Of a stretch of 15,844 nucleotides of DNA, positions 14,020-15,844 are shown piece after piece. The stretch is from contig CAJUMS010000063.1 of the NCBI GenBank assembly GCA_910587465.1, forward strand, positions 1-15,844. Direction: 5' to 3'. Origin of the DNA: an uncultured Oscillospiraceae bacterium (lineage in GTDB: Bacteria; Bacillota; Clostridia; Oscillospirales; Ruminococcaceae). Under the pieces are notes generated by a model, which was not told the origin of the DNA, did not search any database, and saw nothing but the letters and a program-made list of their open reading frames with translations. Numbering within the stretch: the first letter of the stretch is position 1; each line of letters begins with the position of its first letter. Position numbers and translations under genes: made by a program.

Positions 14020-14289
14020 TTGTACACTCCCCAATTTTTTATTATATTTATATTTATTTTAATTAAGTATGTGCAAAAAAACAAGCCCGAACGTTATTAA
14101 TTTTTATGTATAAGAATATTGCCGGCTCACGTGAGCCATTCCCCCAAATATTATCTCTATATATATAAACGTGCGCGTAATACACGGCGCACAGTAAGTC
14201 CGAAATTGCTTTTGTATTCAAATCATTCACACCCGAGAAATTACATTTTGATTTCCCATACGATGCAATAGAAAACTCTCCTATATAAC
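14020..14289 (-). other. Long AT-rich leader of the MBOAT operon, no gene seen
   Basis: About 265 bases separate the promoter at 14290-14318 from the MBOAT ATG. I find no credible reading frame. It holds the perfect palindrome GGCTCACGTGAGCC (14124-14137), bracketed by AATATT at 14115-14120 and 14147-14152. A second hairpin is GTGCGC (14171-14176) with GCGCAC (14187-14192), which can alternatively pair as CGTG/CACG. A possible second promoter on the minus strand is TTGCAC (14071-14076), 18 bases, TATAAA (14047-14052). I recognise no known riboswitch class. Confidence 0.5.
14124..14137. promoter_or_regulatory. Perfect 14-base palindrome, candidate operator
   Basis: GGCTCACGTGAGCC equals its own reverse complement over all 14 bases and stands out in AT-rich surroundings. 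It lies in the MBOAT operon leader, between the two candidate promoters. It could bind a dimeric regulator or fold as a hairpin in the RNA. No regulator for it is evident in the window. Confidence 0.55.
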
Positions 14290-14318
14290 ATAATACTACA
14301 TTTTCCCACGCTTGTCAA
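14290..14318 (-). promoter_or_regulatory. Sigma-A promoter of the MBOAT-DHHW-FkbH-ACP operon
   Basis: On the minus strand: TTGACA (14313-14318), a 17-base spacer, TATTAT (14290-14295). It lies downstream of the sigma-factor terminator, so the operon starts independently. Confidence 0.8.
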
Positions 14319-14373
14319 GGTATTAACGTAATTTTCACCAAAAAACTTTTTTCTGCGGAAGGACCGCCAAAAA

Positions 14374-14397
14374 GCGCGGAGATGTTGCTCTCCGCGC
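14374..14397 (-). terminator. Rho-independent terminator of the sigma-factor gene
   Basis: On the minus strand, GCGCGGAGA (14389-14397) pairs with TCTCCGCGC (14374-14382), loop of 6, followed at once by TTTTT. It starts 8 bases past the stop codon. Confidence 0.92.
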
Positions 14398-14405
14398 CGA
14401 TATTT

Positions 14406-14843
14406 TTACAGTATCTCGAGGTATATCTCCGCCTTGTTGAGCAGCTTTGCCGCCTCGCGCAGACTAAGCTCCTCGTAGACCGTAAGGTACAATATATCGC
14501 GATATTTTTCGGGAAGGCTCTCGAGCGCCCTTTCCAGCGTTTCAACGCCCTGCGCCGACAGGACCTCGTCCTCGGCGCTATTGTCCGAGCACACGACCTC
14601 GTCGTCAATATCCGTCTCGATATGCCGCTTTCTGAGCATATTAAAGCAGATATTCCGCGTGACAACAACGGAGAAATTACGCGCCTGCGGACTGTCCTCG
14701 TCTGCTATCTTCTCAATATTGTCCGCCAACCTGATAAACGCCTCCTGAACGGCGTCCTCCGCGTCCTGCTCGTTTTTCAGGATATCGTACGCTATCCCGA
14801 ACATAAGCCGCTTGTAGTTTTTGTACAGCTTGTCAAACTTCAC
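14406..14843 (-). CDS. ECF-type sigma-70 factor with a shortened region 4
   Basis: 145 residues. Region 2 (about 1-75) is well formed: LYKNYKRLMFGIAYDILKN, EQDAEDAVQEAFIRLADNI and VVVTRNICFNMLRKRH, which bind core polymerase and the -10. Region 4 begins normally (ETLERALESLPEKYRDILYL, 101-120, then YEELSLREAAKLLN, 123-136) but ends KAEIYLEIL. The recognition helix and basic tail usually found here (a stretch like ISEGAVKSRLHRARKKL) are missing, and the other two frames do not supply one. The protein is about 20-40 residues shorter than usual. It starts with GTG at 14843, because the nearby ATG is out of frame and stops after three codons; GAGGGG lies upstream. It has its own extended -10. It may be a decayed or a functionally altered sigma factor; no anti-sigma gene is visible. 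Confidence 0.88.
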   Translation of the reverse strand: MKFDKLYKNYKRLMFGIAYDILKNEQDAEDAVQEAFIRLADNIEKIADEDSPQARNFSVVVTRNICFNMLRKRHIETDIDDEVVCSDNSAEDEVLSAQGVETLERALESLPEKYRDILYLTVYEELSLREAAKLLNKAEIYLEIL

Positions 14844-14863
14844 CGTTTCATCACCCCTCGTAT

Positions 14864-14872
14864 ATTATAACA
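14864..14872 (-). promoter_or_regulatory. Extended -10 of the sigma-factor promoter
   Basis: TGT-TATAAT on the minus strand, about 20 bases before the GTG start. No good -35 is seen 17-18 bases upstream, which fits an extended -10 promoter or one needing an activator. Confidence 0.6.
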
Positions 14873-14899
14873 CGGAAAAACCTGTTTGGGGGCAAATAA

Positions 14900-14922
14900 T
14901 CCGCCGTTTCAAAAACGGCGGA
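14900..14922 (-). terminator. Hairpin terminator of the 5'-truncated gene
   Basis: A perfect 10-base-pair stem (14900-14909 with 14913-14922), loop of 3, 8 bases past the stop at 14931. The tail on the minus strand, TTATTTG after the stem, is only moderately T-rich, so termination may be partial. Confidence 0.65.
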
Positions 14923-14930
14923 CGATATAT

Positions 14931-15796
14931 TCAACCTATGCTCCATCCCTTGCAGACCTTGACAGCGCCTGTGCTGTGCAGAAAGTCATAGCGATGTCCG
15001 TTGAGGGTATTGATATCTACGCGATACAGCTTTCCGTCATATTCGAGAATCAGACCGTCGGTCTTCGCGGTCTGCCACTTCAACACCGTATCATAAGCGT
15101 ATTTTGTGTAGTCCTCGTTTCCGTACGCGTATAGCTTTCCGCCGTTTTCGAGATCGTATTCCGCCTGAAGAAATACATTCTCCACCCTGTTCGTTTCGGT
15201 CATCTCGAACTCATCGCAGCAGACGCGGGCGATCCCGAAACCCGAATCGTCGAAGTAAACGAAATACAGTTTCTTGTTCTCGTAGTCAATGAACACCGTG
15301 TCTGACTTTACGCCGCCCGAATACGGCAACAGCTCGTTGTCATGATACGTCAGCGTTTCCAAGCCCCTGCTCTCAAACGCGTAGATATCCTCCAGACAGG
15401 ATTCAAAATCAATGTTCTCGGGCTCGAAATGTGCGCCGAAAGTCTTCCCGTCACGCTCCACGGTGACGGCGCACGACCTTATCGACGGACGGAGACTGTC
15501 GCCGTTGTTTCTGTCGTAATAGACCCTGACCTCTCCGCCGTCTTTTAGAGGATTTCTGAATTGAAGTATATGCCCGTCATCGGGAACAAAGCCGTTCTCG
15601 AAAAGCTCCACCCGCTTATATTGATCCCGACTCACTCTGTACATAAAAGTGACTGTCATTCGGTCGTAGTCCAGCAGCATTGAAGACCTTTTGATATCCG
15701 TATCGAACATACCGTCGCCGTACAAATTTCCGGAATTCTCATAGCATATTATCTCATCGGCTTGCCTGACATAAGTGTTCACCAGAGCGTCCGTCA
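14931..15796 (-). CDS. Unknown protein, 5'-partial (cut by contig end)
   Basis: About 287 residues remain. I do not recognise the family. The sequence is acidic and rich in Tyr and Asp, with repeated short strand-turn patterns such as KKLYFVYFDDSG, GGKLYAYGNEDYTKY, LILEYDGKLYRVD and a similar MLLDYDRMTVTFMYRVS near the start. This suggests a beta-rich, possibly extracytoplasmic domain like many Clostridia surface proteins. No catalytic motif is evident. The apparent TTG start at 15795-15797 is an artefact: base 15797 is the first adapter base, so the true N-terminus, including any signal peptide, is missing. The stop is TGA at 14931-14933. It lies 87 bases upstream of the sigma factor, separated by a hairpin and a promoter, so they are probably separate units. 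Confidence 0.7.
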
Positions 15797-15844
15797 AGAT
15801 CGGAAGAGCGTCGTGTAGGGAAAGAGTGTAGATCTCGGTGGTCG
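15797..15844. other. Illumina TruSeq adapter sequence (contamination)
   Basis: The 48 bases starting AGATCGGAAGAGCGTCGTGT and ending CTCGGTGGTCG match, as I recall it, the reverse complement of the TruSeq universal adapter without mismatch. They are not genomic. Everything after 15796 should be trimmed, and the true contig ends there. Confidence 0.97.

Noticed and set aside
14020..14034. TTG at 14034 as the MBOAT start
   Set aside because: The GGGGAG ribosome site would be internal; ATG 14019 matches the usual family N-terminus.
14035..14289. Riboswitch or T-box in the MBOAT leader
   Set aside because: I could not match any known class (no T-box motif AGGGTGGNACCGCG, no recognisable ligand core), so it is listed only as a structured leader.
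14315..14668. Alternative minus-strand frame overlapping the sigma-factor 3' end, considered as the missing recognition helix
   Set aside because: Its product is Arg/Ser-rich without a helix-turn-helix pattern and it reads through the terminator stem, so a simple frameshift does not restore region 4.

Overview
The window looks like one end of a contig from an anaerobic Clostridia bacterium, probably Oscillospiraceae/Ruminococcaceae-like. The evidence is a remA-gmk-priA-def housekeeping operon, Gram-positive Shine-Dalgarno sites (AGGAGG, GGAGGA), sigma-A promoters with 17-base spacers and often an extended -10, short Ser/Asp-rich lipoproteins, and a GH5 glycosidase typical of plant-fibre degraders. 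The last 48 bases (15797-15844) are not genomic: they match the reverse complement of the Illumina TruSeq universal adapter. The window therefore ends at an untrimmed short-read contig end.

Layout. (1) 1-3519, minus strand: remA, gmk, priA and the start of def, each overlapping or within 24 bases of the next, from one promoter near 3491-3519. (2) 3544-3886: a consensus promoter, tRNA-Thr(GGT), its terminator, a compact multi-hairpin element, and a bidirectional terminator. (3) 3887-4760: a small XRE regulator divergent from a SLOG-like gene whose frame is broken at a run of eight C. (4) 4765-7243: a GH5 lipoprotein with a coupled 103-residue unknown gene, divergent from an unknown 254-residue lipoprotein. 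(5) 7250-14318, minus strand: the most interesting locus, in transcription order an MBOAT acyltransferase, a membrane-anchored DHHW (AlgX/AlgJ-like) protein, a decayed third DHHW copy, a DHHW lipoprotein, an FkbH-family enzyme and an acyl carrier protein, ending at a terminator. (6) 14374-15796, minus strand: an ECF sigma factor with an unusually short region 4, and a 5'-truncated gene of unknown function.

How the genes may work together. The MBOAT operon has the logic of the dlt (teichoic acid D-alanylation) and alginate O-acetylation systems: a carrier protein, a loading enzyme, a polytopic acyltransferase and extracytoplasmic SGNH-like enzymes. The loading enzyme is FkbH-like rather than a DltA-type adenylating ligase. 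Characterised FkbH proteins load a glyceryl unit from 1,3-bisphosphoglycerate onto an ACP. The reading I propose is a cell-surface decoration system that puts a glyceryl (or related hydroxyacyl) group on an envelope glycan. This is inference from family knowledge and gene order.

Several starts were chosen from Shine-Dalgarno spacing: 9319 for fkbH, 14019 for the MBOAT gene, 6297 for GH5, 3456 for remA, 5102 for the small unknown gene and 7527 for the ACP. priA and the sigma factor appear to use TTG and GTG.
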